Counted from the stretch's first letter, positions 25,867 through 34,807 are shown. The stretch: DNA of 64,000 nucleotides from Exiguobacterium sp. s146 (GCF_018618415.1 NZ_JACSMA010000001.1:124001-188000); one strand, 5' to 3'. A program made the numbers and translations. The notes: generated from the sequence alone by a model not told the origin.

Positions 25867-26247
25867 ATGGGGATCAAGCTAGACATGATTGGGATTGTCG
25901 TCGAAGATATGACGCGGGCGCTCGACTTTTATCGGTTGCTCGGCCTGTCGATTCCGGAATCGAGTAATGAGGAAGCGCACGTCGAGGTCGATGACGGCGG
26001 GGTCCGACTTGCCTTCGACACGGTCGAAGTGGCCGAATCGGTGTATGGGGAATGGAAACCGGCGACTGGGCATCGGGTCGAGCTCGCCTTCTTATGCGAC
26101 AGTCGGGAGGAGCTGGATGCGCGCTATGAAGCGATCGTCGCAAATGGCTATGCGTCACATCGCGAACCGTGGGATGCGTTCTGGGGACAACGTTACGCCA
26201 TCGTCATCGATCCGGACGGAAATCTGATTAGCCTATTCGCAGCATGA
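25867..26247 (+). CDS. VOC (glyoxalase/bleomycin-resistance) family protein
   Basis: A 126-residue protein with two beta-alpha-beta-beta-beta modules of the vicinal-oxygen-chelate fold. It opens LDMIGIVVEDMTRALDFYRLLGL and ends AIVIDPDGNLISLF, the usual VOC C-terminal strand. The canonical first-metal His is replaced by a hydrophobic residue (MIGIVV), so it may bind or sequester a compound rather than catalyse. The start is an ATG at 25867 with GAGGTGG upstream. Confidence 0.8.
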   Translation: MGIKLDMIGIVVEDMTRALDFYRLLGLSIPESSNEEAHVEVDDGGVRLAFDTVEVAESVYGEWKPATGHRVELAFLCDSREELDARYEAIVANGYASHREPWDAFWGQRYAIVIDPDGNLISLFAA

Positions 26248-26249
26248 CA

Positions 26250-26277
26250 AAACCCTCGCCAGATTCGGCGAGGGTTT
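26250..26277. terminator. Bidirectional terminator
   Basis: Arms AAACCCTCGCC and GGCGAGGGTTT around AGATTC; overlaps the HxlR stop. Confidence 0.85.
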
Positions 26278-26581
26278 ATTCGTCTCGTGTCTCGCCCCAA
26301 GAGCAGAGCGCCTTCATCGCCGGTTGCAGGCTGAGCGCTTCCTCGGTGAGCGAGTATTCGACGTGCAGCTGTTTCTCGGTCGAATAGTCGATGCGGCGGA
26401 CCATGCCGAGCTGTTCGAGCTCACGGAGTTGATCGGTCAATACTTTCCGACTGACGTCAGGAATGGCACGTTGAAGCTCTGAGAAACGGCGTGGACCGTT
26501 CTCAAGCGTACAGTACACTTGAGGCCGCCATTTGCCGCCGATGATGTCGAGCGCCTTGTTGACAGGGAACGGGGTCGACAT
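26276..26581 (-). CDS. HxlR family winged-helix transcriptional regulator
   Basis: A 101-residue winged-helix protein. The HxlR signature is clear: ALDIIGGKWRPQVYCTL, then RRFSELQRAIPDVSRKVLTDQLRELEQLGMVRR. The N-terminal cysteine found in many redox-sensing HxlR proteins (in the CPV motif) is replaced here by Phe (PFPVNK), so sensing, if any, differs. I start it at ATG 26581. It is divergent from the VOC-oxidoreductase pair at 26693 and is probably their local regulator (inference). Confidence 0.87.
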   Translation of the reverse strand: MSTPFPVNKALDIIGGKWRPQVYCTLENGPRRFSELQRAIPDVSRKVLTDQLRELEQLGMVRRIDYSTEKQLHVEYSLTEEALSLQPAMKALCSWGETRDE

Positions 26582-26692
26582 GTTCAATTCGCCTCGCTTT
26601 CGGGTAGTTACTTGAATGTGCGTACTTTTTTTCTTGCTTCGATGAAGGTATCTTATCGTTATCAACCAAAATGAGCAAACAAAAAGGAGCGG

Positions 26693-27190
26693 ATGACGTT
26701 GACATATCCCCGTACATTCTCACATATCGGACTATCGGTCCCGAGTGTGGCAGAAGCAGTGAAATTTTATGAGGACGTGATGGGCTGGTACACGATTATG
26801 CAACCATCGGACGTCGTCGAGGACGACTCGCCGATTGGTGTCATGTGTACGGACGTGTTCGGACCGGGCTGGGGCAGCTTCAGAATCGCCCATATGTCGA
26901 CAGGCGATAAGATTGGTATCGAGCTGTTCGAGTTCCCGAACAATGAGAAGCCGGAGAACAACTTCGAGTTTTGGAAGACGGGCATTTTCCACTACTGTGT
27001 CCAAGACCCGGACATCGAGGGGCTCGTCGAGAAAATCGTTGCCCATGGCGGCAAACAGCGGATGCCGATTCGAGAATATTACCCAGGCGATAAGCCGTAC
27101 CGAATGGTGTACTGTGAAGATCCGTTCGGCAACCTCGTCGAAATCTACTCACATTCCTATGAACTGACGTATTCGGAAGGAGCGTATTAA
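26693..27190 (+). CDS. VOC family protein, lactoylglutathione-lyase-like
   Basis: A 165-residue glyoxalase-fold protein. It opens with FSHIGLSVPSVAEAVKFYEDVMGWY, with the first metal His in place, and has a second His in GIFHYCVQDPDIEG and a Glu in GNLVEIYSHS, so the metal site seems complete. A role in detoxifying a reactive carbonyl or aromatic compound is plausible. AAAAGGAG precedes ATG 26693. The next gene, an MDR oxidoreductase, starts two bases after the stop, and a divergent HxlR regulator lies upstream. Confidence 0.85.
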   Translation: MTLTYPRTFSHIGLSVPSVAEAVKFYEDVMGWYTIMQPSDVVEDDSPIGVMCTDVFGPGWGSFRIAHMSTGDKIGIELFEFPNNEKPENNFEFWKTGIFHYCVQDPDIEGLVEKIVAHGGKQRMPIREYYPGDKPYRMVYCEDPFGNLVEIYSHSYELTYSEGAY

Positions 27191-27192
27191 GC

Positions 27193-28173
27193 ATGAAAGC
27201 TTGGTTACTTGATCAACCTGGATTAGAACATCTTCACATCGGTGAGGTAGAGCGCCCGACACCAGGAGCGGGCGAATTGCTCATCAAAGTCGAAGCGGTC
27301 GCCTTGAACCCGGTCGACTATAAGGTCGGTACGAACGGCAACCCGAACTGGTCGTATCCACACATTCTTGGCGTCGACCTCGTCGGGGAAGTCGTCGAAG
27401 TCGGTTCGAGCCTCGCCAATATCATCACCGGTTCACGTGTCGCCGTCCATACGAGCCTCGGGAACAACGGCGGATTTGCCGAGTATGCGGTCGTCGACGC
27501 GCGTGCTTGTGCCGTCGTGCCACCGGAAGTGAGTGACGATGCTGCGGCTGCCATCCTGTGTGCCGGGATGACAGCATATGAGGCCATCATGCAGAAATTG
27601 AACACGCGTGACAAAGAGACGATTCTCGTTCATGCCGGAGCGGGCGGCGTCGGTGGCTATGCGATTCAGCTCGCGAAGAAACTCGGTCTCAAAGTGTTCA
27701 CGACGGCATCGCCGGACAACTTTGACTGGGTCACATCGCTCGGTGCCGATGTCGCCATCGACTACAACGTCGAAGATGTGACGGAGAAAATCATGGAACT
27801 GACAGACGGCCGTGGGGTCGACTTGATTTTGAACACGGTTGGAAGCGACGTAGCGACGGCCGATTTGGATCGACTCGCCTTCAGCGGACAGCTCGCCTAT
27901 ATCGCCGGTCCACCTGACATGTCGAACATGAAAGGGTTCACGCTGTCACCATCGATCCATGAAGTCGCCCTCGGTGCGGCTCATGCGAGTGAGAATGAGC
28001 GCGCCATCCGTAACTTGGCGTATATGGCAGAGGAATTGATGAAGTTGCTCGAGACAGGCGAGTTGAATGACCTCGTCACAGACGTCTTGCCGTTCGAACG
28101 GTTAAAAGACGGTCTCGAACAGTTACAAACACGAAAAGTACGCGGCAAATTAATCGTCCGCATGCGCGACTAA
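27193..28173 (+). CDS. Zinc-independent MDR-family quinone/alcohol oxidoreductase
   Basis: A 326-residue medium-chain dehydrogenase/reductase of the quinone-oxidoreductase type. The N-terminal GroES-like domain shows GAGELLIKVEAVALNPVDYK, and the Rossmann NAD(P)H site is ILVHAGAGGVGGYAIQLAKKLG. The zinc-binding Cys cluster of alcohol dehydrogenases is missing. It probably reduces quinones or enones. It is cotranscribed with the VOC protein under a likely HxlR control, a common arrangement for electrophile responses. Confidence 0.88.
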   Translation: MKAWLLDQPGLEHLHIGEVERPTPGAGELLIKVEAVALNPVDYKVGTNGNPNWSYPHILGVDLVGEVVEVGSSLANIITGSRVAVHTSLGNNGGFAEYAVVDARACAVVPPEVSDDAAAAILCAGMTAYEAIMQKLNTRDKETILVHAGAGGVGGYAIQLAKKLGLKVFTTASPDNFDWVTSLGADVAIDYNVEDVTEKIMELTDGRGVDLILNTVGSDVATADLDRLAFSGQLAYIAGPPDMSNMKGFTLSPSIHEVALGAAHASENERAIRNLAYMAEELMKLLETGELNDLVTDVLPFERLKDGLEQLQTRKVRGKLIVRMRD

Positions 28174-28180
28174 CTTGGGA

Positions 28181-28204
28181 GCCTCCTGTCTATGGACAGG
28201 AGGC
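28181..28204 (+). terminator. Terminator
   Basis: GCCTCCTGTC/GGACAGGAGGC stem around TAT; the T-run is weak (CTTGTTG). Confidence 0.65.
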
Positions 28205-28223
28205 TTGTTGTGGAGGGAATGAT

Positions 28224-29282
28224 ATGGATTTGCGCACATCGTATCAACAGACGTCGCATCAATTGAGCGGTCACGGCAAACGGAACGTCGGCGTCTTGCA
28301 GCAGGCGTTCGCCGAGGTCGACCCGAATCAGGCCAGCGACCATTACGGGACAGGCGAGGTCATCGCGAGATTCGAGCAAAAAATGATGCAAGAACTCGAC
28401 ACGGAAGACGCCATCTTCTTCCCGAGCGGCACGATGGCACAACAAATTGCCTTACGGATTTGGGCGGATGAGACTGGGAATCGAAACGTCGCCTATCATC
28501 CGCTCTGTCACTTGGAGATTCATGAAGAAGATGGATTGAAGGAATTGCACCACCTCGAGCCGATCTTGATTGGGGACGACAAGCGATTGATGACGCTCGA
28601 CGAAGTGAAGGCATTACCGGACGTTGCCTGCCTATTGATTGAGTTACCACAACGCGAGCTCGGCGGTTACTTGCCGCCATTCGTTGAACTTGAGGTAATC
28701 AGTCGTCATTGCCGGGAGCGGGGGATTCGTCTGCATCTCGACGGGGCACGGCTATTCGAGACCCTCCCGTATTATGAGAAGACGGCTCAAGAAGTATGTA
28801 GTTTATTCGACAGCGTCTACGTCTCGTTCTATAAAGGGGTTGGCGGGATCGCCGGCGCCATTTTAGCCGGACCGAAAGCGTTCTGTGACGAGGCGAGAAT
28901 ATGGAAACGGCGGTACGGTGGCGACTTGATCGGCTTATACCCGTATATCATTCCAGCCGACTATTACTATGAACTGCGGAAAGACCGGATGGACACATAC
29001 TATGAGCAGGCGAAGGAATTGGCCCGTCGCTTCAACGCGCTCGACGGGGTGTGGACGACACCGGACGTCCCGGTGACGAACATGTTCCACCTTCATGTTG
29101 AAGGGGACGTGGAGGCGGTCGCGACACGGATCCGATCCGTTCAAGACGCGACCGGAATCGGCATCACAGGCTATCTCATCCCGCATGACGGCTACTGTTC
29201 GACCGAGATCAGTGTCGGCGATGCGGTTGGGACGATTGATGAACATCAACTCAATCGACTATTTGAACAATTCGAGCGATGA
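28224..29282 (+). CDS. PLP-dependent threonine aldolase family protein
   Basis: A 352-residue fold-type I PLP enzyme of the beta-eliminating lyase / threonine aldolase family. The cofactor lysine is K204 in SFYKGVGGIAG; D173 and R176 of LHLDGAR bind the PLP pyridine and carboxylate. It likely cleaves L-threonine or allo-threonine to glycine and acetaldehyde, though other beta-hydroxy amino acids are possible. ATG 28224 follows GGAGGG; the neighbours give no pathway clue. Confidence 0.88.
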   Translation: MDLRTSYQQTSHQLSGHGKRNVGVLQQAFAEVDPNQASDHYGTGEVIARFEQKMMQELDTEDAIFFPSGTMAQQIALRIWADETGNRNVAYHPLCHLEIHEEDGLKELHHLEPILIGDDKRLMTLDEVKALPDVACLLIELPQRELGGYLPPFVELEVISRHCRERGIRLHLDGARLFETLPYYEKTAQEVCSLFDSVYVSFYKGVGGIAGAILAGPKAFCDEARIWKRRYGGDLIGLYPYIIPADYYYELRKDRMDTYYEQAKELARRFNALDGVWTTPDVPVTNMFHLHVEGDVEAVATRIRSVQDATGIGITGYLIPHDGYCSTEISVGDAVGTIDEHQLNRLFEQFER

Positions 29283-29305
29283 TGAGCTAGAAAGAAGGGA
29301 TATCG

Positions 29306-29677
29306 GTGAAACTAGATTTGGAGAAAACGGTCGATTCGCAGTATATCCAGCAACACCTCGCCAATGAGCGGACGTTCCTCGCCTGGATTCGGACGGCCAT
29401 CACGGTCATCGGGATTGGCTTTCTCGTGACGAACTTTCACTATTATCGAAGCGAGAATTTGAGCGGCGCCGAGCACCAATTGATTACGGTGATCGGCATC
29501 TTGTCAATCATCTTCGGGATTGCAACGATTCTCGTCGGGACTCGGTCGTATCTGAAGAAAGTGCATACAATCAACTCTCAACAGTTCAAATCGGCAAAGA
29601 TGAGCCTTGTCGCGCTCGCCATCGGGATGGTGTTCATCTTCACATTGATTCTCATCGTCAGCTACTTTTTATTTTAA
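29306..29677 (+). CDS. DUF202 (YidH-type) membrane protein
   Basis: A 123-residue protein with three TM helices. The motif LANERTFLAWIRTAITVIGIGF in the first third is the signature of DUF202 proteins. Function is unknown; family members are small inner-membrane proteins. The start is GTG 29306 with AGAAAGGG upstream. It follows the threonine-aldolase gene by 23 bp and may be cotranscribed. Confidence 0.88.
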   Translation: MKLDLEKTVDSQYIQQHLANERTFLAWIRTAITVIGIGFLVTNFHYYRSENLSGAEHQLITVIGILSIIFGIATILVGTRSYLKKVHTINSQQFKSAKMSLVALAIGMVFIFTLILIVSYFLF

Positions 29678-29680
29678 CGA

Positions 29681-29719
29681 AACAAGGACCGTGCCTCGGA
29701 GAGAGGCACGGTCCTTGTT
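29681..29719. terminator. Bidirectional terminator
   Basis: 17-bp perfect arms (AACAAGGACCGTGCCTC) between convergent genes. Confidence 0.9.
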
Positions 29720-29720
29720 G

Positions 29721-30221
29721 TTATCTAGAGACGATCGCGTCGAGACGTTCGAGCTGTGAGGCGAAACCTTCGACGGCTCCCATGTCGACGACTTGTTGGA
29801 GCGACTCGGCGTCCGTGAATTCGGAGCGACTGATGAACAGGGTGCCGTTCGGGATGTCGACAAACTCGTTCGTGATTGTCATGACAGGAAGCTCGGGATT
29901 GACGTGGCCATCCGCGTCCGAGAAGGCGTCCGTATAAACAATTTTCCGGTGCGGATCAATCTCGAGGAACGTCGATTTCCCCCATGATTCCATGCCGTAA
30001 TAGTCCCCTTGCTCTTTGTCGACGCACGTCATGCAATAATGCCACGTGCCACCGGGTTCGAACTCGAACGTATGAACCTCGGTCTTCCATCCGGCCGGTC
30101 CCCACCAAGCTTCAAGGTGGGCCGGTGTCGAGAACGCCTCGAACACGAGCGCGCGCGGCGCGTTAAAACTTCGTTCCACGACTAACGTATTGCCTTCGAC
30201 GTACGATTTGAGCGTTTCCAT
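29721..30221 (-). CDS. SRPBCC / AHSA1-domain protein
   Basis: A 166-residue protein of the START-like SRPBCC fold (AHSA1, activator of Hsp90 ATPase-like). The entry VVERSFNAPRALVFEAFSTPAHLEAWWGPAGW is typical. Family members bind hydrophobic ligands and are usually paired with an ArsR regulator, as here: the ArsR stop and this start share one base (TAATG). The ligand is unknown. Confidence 0.88.
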   Translation of the reverse strand: METLKSYVEGNTLVVERSFNAPRALVFEAFSTPAHLEAWWGPAGWKTEVHTFEFEPGGTWHYCMTCVDKEQGDYYGMESWGKSTFLEIDPHRKIVYTDAFSDADGHVNPELPVMTITNEFVDIPNGTLFISRSEFTDAESLQQVVDMGAVEGFASQLERLDAIVSR

Positions 30222-30550
30222 TAGGATGTCCCCTCTCGTTTTGATTGATTCAAAAACTCCTCCAACCGATCGAGCCGAGCCGTCTCTGCTTCAAGCCGTG
30301 AACGCCAGACGTCTAGTGGTTTGAGTGCCTGCCGATTTAGGGCGTAGCGCCGCCGATTGGCTTCGATGGTCACCGAAACGAGCCCGGCGTCATAGAGCAC
30401 ACGCAACTGCTTGGACGTCTGCGGTTGGCTGATGTCGAGCCGTTCGGCGATGGCACCGACCGTTAAATCTTCGTGCCGCAACAAATCGATGATTCGTAAG
30501 CGATTCGGGTCGGCCAACGCGTGAAACAACGGACTCAAGTTTTCTTCCAT
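30221..30550 (-). CDS. ArsR family transcriptional regulator
   Basis: A 109-residue winged-helix regulator. HTH core: LFHALADPNRLRIIDLLRHEDLTVGAIAERLDISQPQTSKQLRVL, read over residues 7-50. No metal-binding Cys pair is present, so it belongs to the non-metal ArsR group that pairs with SRPBCC proteins. ATG 30550 is chosen; a longer frame reads back through the operator and the gshF end. A 22-bp palindrome lies 40 bp upstream and probably mediates autoregulation. Confidence 0.87.
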   Translation of the reverse strand: MEENLSPLFHALADPNRLRIIDLLRHEDLTVGAIAERLDISQPQTSKQLRVLYDAGLVSVTIEANRRRYALNRQALKPLDVWRSRLEAETARLDRLEEFLNQSKREGTS

Positions 30551-30590
30551 CCTCGTCACCGTCCTCTTACTTACAATATTCCCATTTAAG

Positions 30591-30612
30591 AATATTCCAA
30601 ACTTGGAATATT
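30591..30612. promoter_or_regulatory. Palindromic operator and promoter of the ArsR-SRPBCC pair
   Basis: AATATTCCAA, a 2-bp spacer, then TTGGAATATT: a perfect palindrome. On the minus strand TTGGAA within it can serve as -35, with TATTGT 16 bp downstream as -10, so bound regulator would block RNA polymerase. Confidence 0.6.
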
Positions 30613-30614
30613 GA

Positions 30615-32897
30615 TTAATCGAACAGTAAATCGAGCACGTTCTCACCGATTGGACGTTCCTTGCCTTCGTACGGGAAGGCATGAATATGGATGGCCGGAT
30701 TGAAATTCAGCTCGATAATTCCGTAATCGATGTCGCCATCGAGCGACGGAATCATCATGTCGACCCCGCAAATCGTCGCGCCGATCGCTCGGGCAGAATC
30801 GACGGCGATCTGTTTGTAGGCATCCGGAATCCGGTCCGTATAGTCGATGCTGTCGCCGCCTGTGCTGATGTTCGAGTTCTCACGAAGGAAGACGAGTTCG
30901 CCCTCCGCGAGGACACTGTCAGGCGTCTTGCATTGCGGACGGAGGAACGCCACGACGATGTCATCGATGTCGATTTTCTCGAGCGGTGTCTTATAGCCTT
31001 TGCCACGGAGTGGGTCCTCGTTTTTCTTCGTGACGAGTTCACGAATCGTCGACACACCATCCCCGGTCACGTTCGCCGGGACGCGGTGGAGAATGCCTGC
31101 GACCTCGTCACCGATGACGAGAAACCGGTATTCTTTCCCGGGCAGGAACGTCTCGAGCAGGACGACGTCGTCAAACTTCCGAGCGTGACGGAACGCCTCG
31201 AGCGCCTCGTCAAACGTTGCCCCGTCCTTGAAGATGTGGATGCCGATGCCGAAGTTCGTCGATTTCGGTTTCAAGACGATCATCTCGTCCGCAAACGCAG
31301 ACCAGGCGTCCCGTAAATCAGTTTCGGTGCGGAGCTCGACCCCTCCCGGAACGCGGATGCCATGTTCGGCGAGCACGTGTTTCGTCACCGTCTTGTTCTC
31401 CATCATGAGGACCGATACGTAGTTGTCTTTCGACGTCTTCGTCGCTTGTTTGACATACTCGGTTCGGTTACCGTGACGGATGCGGATAAATTGGTCGTCC
31501 CGGTCGATTACGTCGACCGCATACCCGCGTTTCAGCGCTGCCTTCATCAAAATCTGCGTCGACAGCTCCATGTCCGTGTAGCCGTGCATCCGGAACCGGT
31601 TGGCGTAGGCATCTTGATAGAAGAGTTCTGCTTGCCGGAGCGACCAGGACGTGTAGCCTTCGGTTGTCATGATGTTGGTCAATCGAGCCGCATACGTCGA
31701 CTCGACATGGTTAACCCGCTTCCGGACAGAGGCGAAGACGTCATCGAATCCGAGAGTGTACCGTTCATTGAACGCTTCGACTTCATCGAGCAAATCGCGT
31801 GCGTACGTCTGAAGCGCCACCGCCTCGCCGTCCCGATGCAGCACGAGCGTAGGGGATAGCCCTTCTTTCGCCACACGTTGCTGGTTGTGAAACGCTTCGG
31901 CCTGCCAGTCCGCGAACCATGTCTCGTCTTTCAATGTCAAGTAGAGCAAGAAGACATGCAAGAAACGTAAATCATCGAGGGCGATGCCGGTCTTCTCGAA
32001 CGGGTTCAAATCGATATTGCGAATCTCGATGTAGTCGATGCCGTTCGTCTCGAGCCGTTCCAAATCATTGCCGCCGCGCGATGTTTTTAATCGAATCGGG
32101 GAATATAGTTCGTTCGGGTTGGCGATGTCACCTTGTGCGATGAAACGGCGCACACTCGCGGTATAGTCCGAGAGCGTTGAATAGTCCGGGTAGAGAGGCT
32201 CGACGTTCGTATAGCCGCAGTCGCTATTCCGGTACGACAACGCCGTCGTATTCGAATACACATCCTCGCTGAGCGCCTGCATTTGGCTGACGCAGCGCTC
32301 TTCATAGCTCGTATGGACAGCCGGGGTCCCGCCTAGTAGATAGACGACGAGCCAACGTGTCCGTAAATAGTTGCGGACGAGTTTCAAATACAGATCGTTC
32401 TTAAAGGCATCGAACTGTTCGGGAGACCCTTCGTAAAGTGCGTCAAGCAGCTCGTCTGCGAACGAGAAATTGAAATGGATGCCGGAGATGAGCTGTTTTT
32501 TCGCCCCGTATTTTTGGAGCAGGTGCACCCGATAGCGCCCGGCCTCAAGCCCGGAACTACCGAAATCGGCGAGTGGGATGACCCCGCCGTCGGGTAGTGC
32601 GCAAGGCATCGATTGCGGCCAGAGTCGTTCGTCACCAATATTCAGCGCCGTGATATCGTACAGCGTCTGTAAGAAGTTGTGCGCTGCTTCAACGGTGGGA
32701 AACGTCGGCGTGATCAGCTCAATCTGACTTTCCGAGAAGTCGGTCGTGATATATGGGTGCGTCGCCTTGTCTCCGAGGCTAGTCGGATGCTTCGTGACGG
32801 CGAGCGTTCCTTCAGGGGTCACGCGAAGCATCTCACGCTCGATGGCGAACCGGCCACGCAACAACTGGTTAGTAAGATCATTAAATCGCTTTTGCAA
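30615..32897 (-). CDS. gshF: Bifunctional glutamate-cysteine ligase / glutathione synthetase
   Basis: GshF (GshAB) makes glutathione from Glu, Cys and Gly in one protein. The first 430 residues or so form a GshA-type gamma-glutamylcysteine ligase (FAIEREMLRVTPEG at the start, PYITTDFSESQIELITP), and the C-terminal part is an ATP-grasp glutathione synthetase (KPKSTNFGIGIHIF, then DYGIIELNFNPAIHIHAF). The 760-residue length fits the Firmicutes fusion. The start is TTG 32897, overlapping the end of the MATE gene by 17 bp and preceded by AAGGAAG. Thus the host can make glutathione, which fits the many glyoxalase-like genes near it. Confidence 0.95.
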   Translation of the reverse strand: MQKRFNDLTNQLLRGRFAIEREMLRVTPEGTLAVTKHPTSLGDKATHPYITTDFSESQIELITPTFPTVEAAHNFLQTLYDITALNIGDERLWPQSMPCALPDGGVIPLADFGSSGLEAGRYRVHLLQKYGAKKQLISGIHFNFSFADELLDALYEGSPEQFDAFKNDLYLKLVRNYLRTRWLVVYLLGGTPAVHTSYEERCVSQMQALSEDVYSNTTALSYRNSDCGYTNVEPLYPDYSTLSDYTASVRRFIAQGDIANPNELYSPIRLKTSRGGNDLERLETNGIDYIEIRNIDLNPFEKTGIALDDLRFLHVFLLYLTLKDETWFADWQAEAFHNQQRVAKEGLSPTLVLHRDGEAVALQTYARDLLDEVEAFNERYTLGFDDVFASVRKRVNHVESTYAARLTNIMTTEGYTSWSLRQAELFYQDAYANRFRMHGYTDMELSTQILMKAALKRGYAVDVIDRDDQFIRIRHGNRTEYVKQATKTSKDNYVSVLMMENKTVTKHVLAEHGIRVPGGVELRTETDLRDAWSAFADEMIVLKPKSTNFGIGIHIFKDGATFDEALEAFRHARKFDDVVLLETFLPGKEYRFLVIGDEVAGILHRVPANVTGDGVSTIRELVTKKNEDPLRGKGYKTPLEKIDIDDIVVAFLRPQCKTPDSVLAEGELVFLRENSNISTGGDSIDYTDRIPDAYKQIAVDSARAIGATICGVDMMIPSLDGDIDYGIIELNFNPAIHIHAFPYEGKERPIGENVLDLLFD

Positions 32898-34209
32898 GGG
32901 AAGTCACTTCCTTTTTCGTTAGTCGGACATAGAGGGCCGAGACGAGCCCTTTGACGATGCTCGAGATGGCGATGCTCCACCAGATGGCGTCGATGCCAAG
33001 GTAAGGCTCTAACACTAGGGCGAGCGGAATGCGGGCGACGGTAAAGACGATGGAGATTGTTGCCGGAATTTTCGGCAGGCCGAGTCCAGAGAAATAGCCG
33101 TTCCCAATCATCTCGAACGAAGCGAAGATGAGGGAAACCCCGATGATGCGTAAATAGCTCGCGCCGATGTCAATCGTTCTCGGATCATTGACGAACAACC
33201 CGATTAGAATATCCGGCATGAACAAGAAGATGAGCGTGATTAGCCCGGTATACATGACGCCGAGCCGTGTCGTCACCCGATATCCTTCATGGACGCGTTC
33301 AATCTGACGAGCCCCGATATTTTGACCGGTATAACTCGCGATCGCGCCGTTTAGTCCGCCAATCATCATATAGGCGATGGACTCGATTTGTAGTCCAATC
33401 CGTTGGGCCGCGATCGCCTCGGTCCCGTATGAACCGATCATGCGGGCGAGGAAGATGCTGATGACGGTGAACAAGACGCGTTGTGTCGCCATCGGGAACC
33501 CGAGACGAACAATCTCTTTATAGTCCGTGCGATTTGGTGCGATTGTCTCTTCCCAGTCGAACAAGGCCCGGGCCCGATGCCAGAAGAAGCCGAACATGAC
33601 GATATTGGCGACGAGTGTCGCCAGGCCGGCCCCGACGACACCGAGGCCGAGCGGATAGATGAAGAGAGGCGACAGGATCATATTGAGTGTGACCCCGGTC
33701 GCATTGATGCGCATCGCCGTCGTCGTATTCCCGTAAGCGCTGAACAGTCGGGCGAACAGCAAGTTGAAGAATGAGAAGACGAGCATCGGGGCACTGACGA
33801 GCAAGTAACTGTACGCCAAGCGTTCGACGTCAGGGGCGTTCATATTCAAAAAGCCGATCAATGTCTGACCGAACAGAATCAGGAGAACGACGAACGACAG
33901 TCCGAGGCCGAGGTTCATCCGTCCCCCGGCACGAACGTAGCGCTGAATCAACGCTTGGTCGCGTCGTCCGACGGCTTGCGACACTTTGATGCCGGCACCG
34001 ACGACAAGCAACGATTGGATGGCCTGACCGAGCATGATATAAAAGCTGGCCGCACCGATGCTGGCGACGGCGTCGCTGCCGAGCGCGCCGACCCAGAACA
34101 TATCGACGAGACTATAGGTGAATTGTAAAAGCGAACTGCCGACGAGCGGGAGGGCGAGCGCCACGATGACGCGCTGAACCTGTCCGGTCGTCAAATCGAT
34201 GGTTTTCAC
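32881..34209 (-). CDS. MATE family efflux transporter
   Basis: A 442-residue multidrug and toxin extrusion transporter with about twelve TM helices and the typical early segment ALPLVGSSLLQFTYSLVDMFWVG. It exports cationic drugs or metabolites using Na+ or H+. The start is GTG 34209 with AAGGGG nine bases upstream; a GTG at 34230 has no SD. It overlaps gshF at its 3' end, so both genes form an operon, linking glutathione synthesis to efflux. A palindrome overlaps its promoter. Confidence 0.9.
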   Translation of the reverse strand: MKTIDLTTGQVQRVIVALALPLVGSSLLQFTYSLVDMFWVGALGSDAVASIGAASFYIMLGQAIQSLLVVGAGIKVSQAVGRRDQALIQRYVRAGGRMNLGLGLSFVVLLILFGQTLIGFLNMNAPDVERLAYSYLLVSAPMLVFSFFNLLFARLFSAYGNTTTAMRINATGVTLNMILSPLFIYPLGLGVVGAGLATLVANIVMFGFFWHRARALFDWEETIAPNRTDYKEIVRLGFPMATQRVLFTVISIFLARMIGSYGTEAIAAQRIGLQIESIAYMMIGGLNGAIASYTGQNIGARQIERVHEGYRVTTRLGVMYTGLITLIFLFMPDILIGLFVNDPRTIDIGASYLRIIGVSLIFASFEMIGNGYFSGLGLPKIPATISIVFTVARIPLALVLEPYLGIDAIWWSIAISSIVKGLVSALYVRLTKKEVTSLAKAI

Positions 34210-34236
34210 GATGAAGGACCCCTTCAACACACTTAG

Positions 34237-34258
34237 TATATAACCGTTTAGTTATATA
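34237..34258. promoter_or_regulatory. Palindromic operator of MATE-gshF
   Basis: TATATAAC-N6-GTTATATA, a perfect inverted repeat; a TATACT -10 on the minus strand overlaps its proximal arm. MarR or TetR type regulators use sites of this shape; the regulator is not obvious nearby. Confidence 0.55.
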
Positions 34259-34342
34259 TAAGCACGACGTGACCGAATTGACAATCGTGGGGAGCGACTC
34301 GACGAAAAATCGACACAAAAAAAGGAATTCGAAGTGAATTCC

Positions 34343-34807
34343 TTAATGGGTATAGGCGCGAATCCATGTCGTCATATAGACGAGCGTCGAGAGAATCAGT
34401 GTCGAAGCGAGTGCGTAAATCGGATAGGTCGGAAAAGCATCTTGGAACAATGGGTAGAATATGAACGACGCCATGAAGAGCGGAACGGAGATGCCAAACG
34501 AGACGTAGGCCGCTTTCGTCGCTTTAGCTGTGATGATTTGTTCGCGTTCGTCGACGTCACTGAACTCGGTCATCCGGACCGACCATTGGCCAAAACTTAA
34601 ATTTTGATTCGGGCGCGTCTTGAACGAATAGACCGTCCATACGATAAAGAAGCCGACGAGTAACAACAAGGGCAGCATGTTGAACTCGATTTCGAATCGC
34701 TCGGTTTCAATCACTGTAGTCACATCGGACACGAACGAGCTGAATAGAAATGCCATCAAGATGTACAAGATGATGCTGGAGATGGATTGGATGACGACGT
34801 GTTTCAA
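34343..34807 (-). CDS. Four-TM membrane protein coupled to XRE regulator
   Basis: A 154-residue integral membrane protein with four hydrophobic helices and a central charged loop (RMTEFSDVDEREQIITAKATK). The start is TTG 34807, which overlaps the XRE stop as TTGA, with GGAGGAAAC upstream. The longer 227-residue frame reads through the XRE gene in another frame and is rejected. Such XRE plus small membrane protein pairs are common in Bacilli; the membrane partner's role is unknown. Confidence 0.75.
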   Translation of the reverse strand: MKHVVIQSISSIILYILMAFLFSSFVSDVTTVIETERFEIEFNMLPLLLLVGFFIVWTVYSFKTRPNQNLSFGQWSVRMTEFSDVDEREQIITAKATKAAYVSFGISVPLFMASFIFYPLFQDAFPTYPIYALASTLILSTLVYMTTWIRAYTH

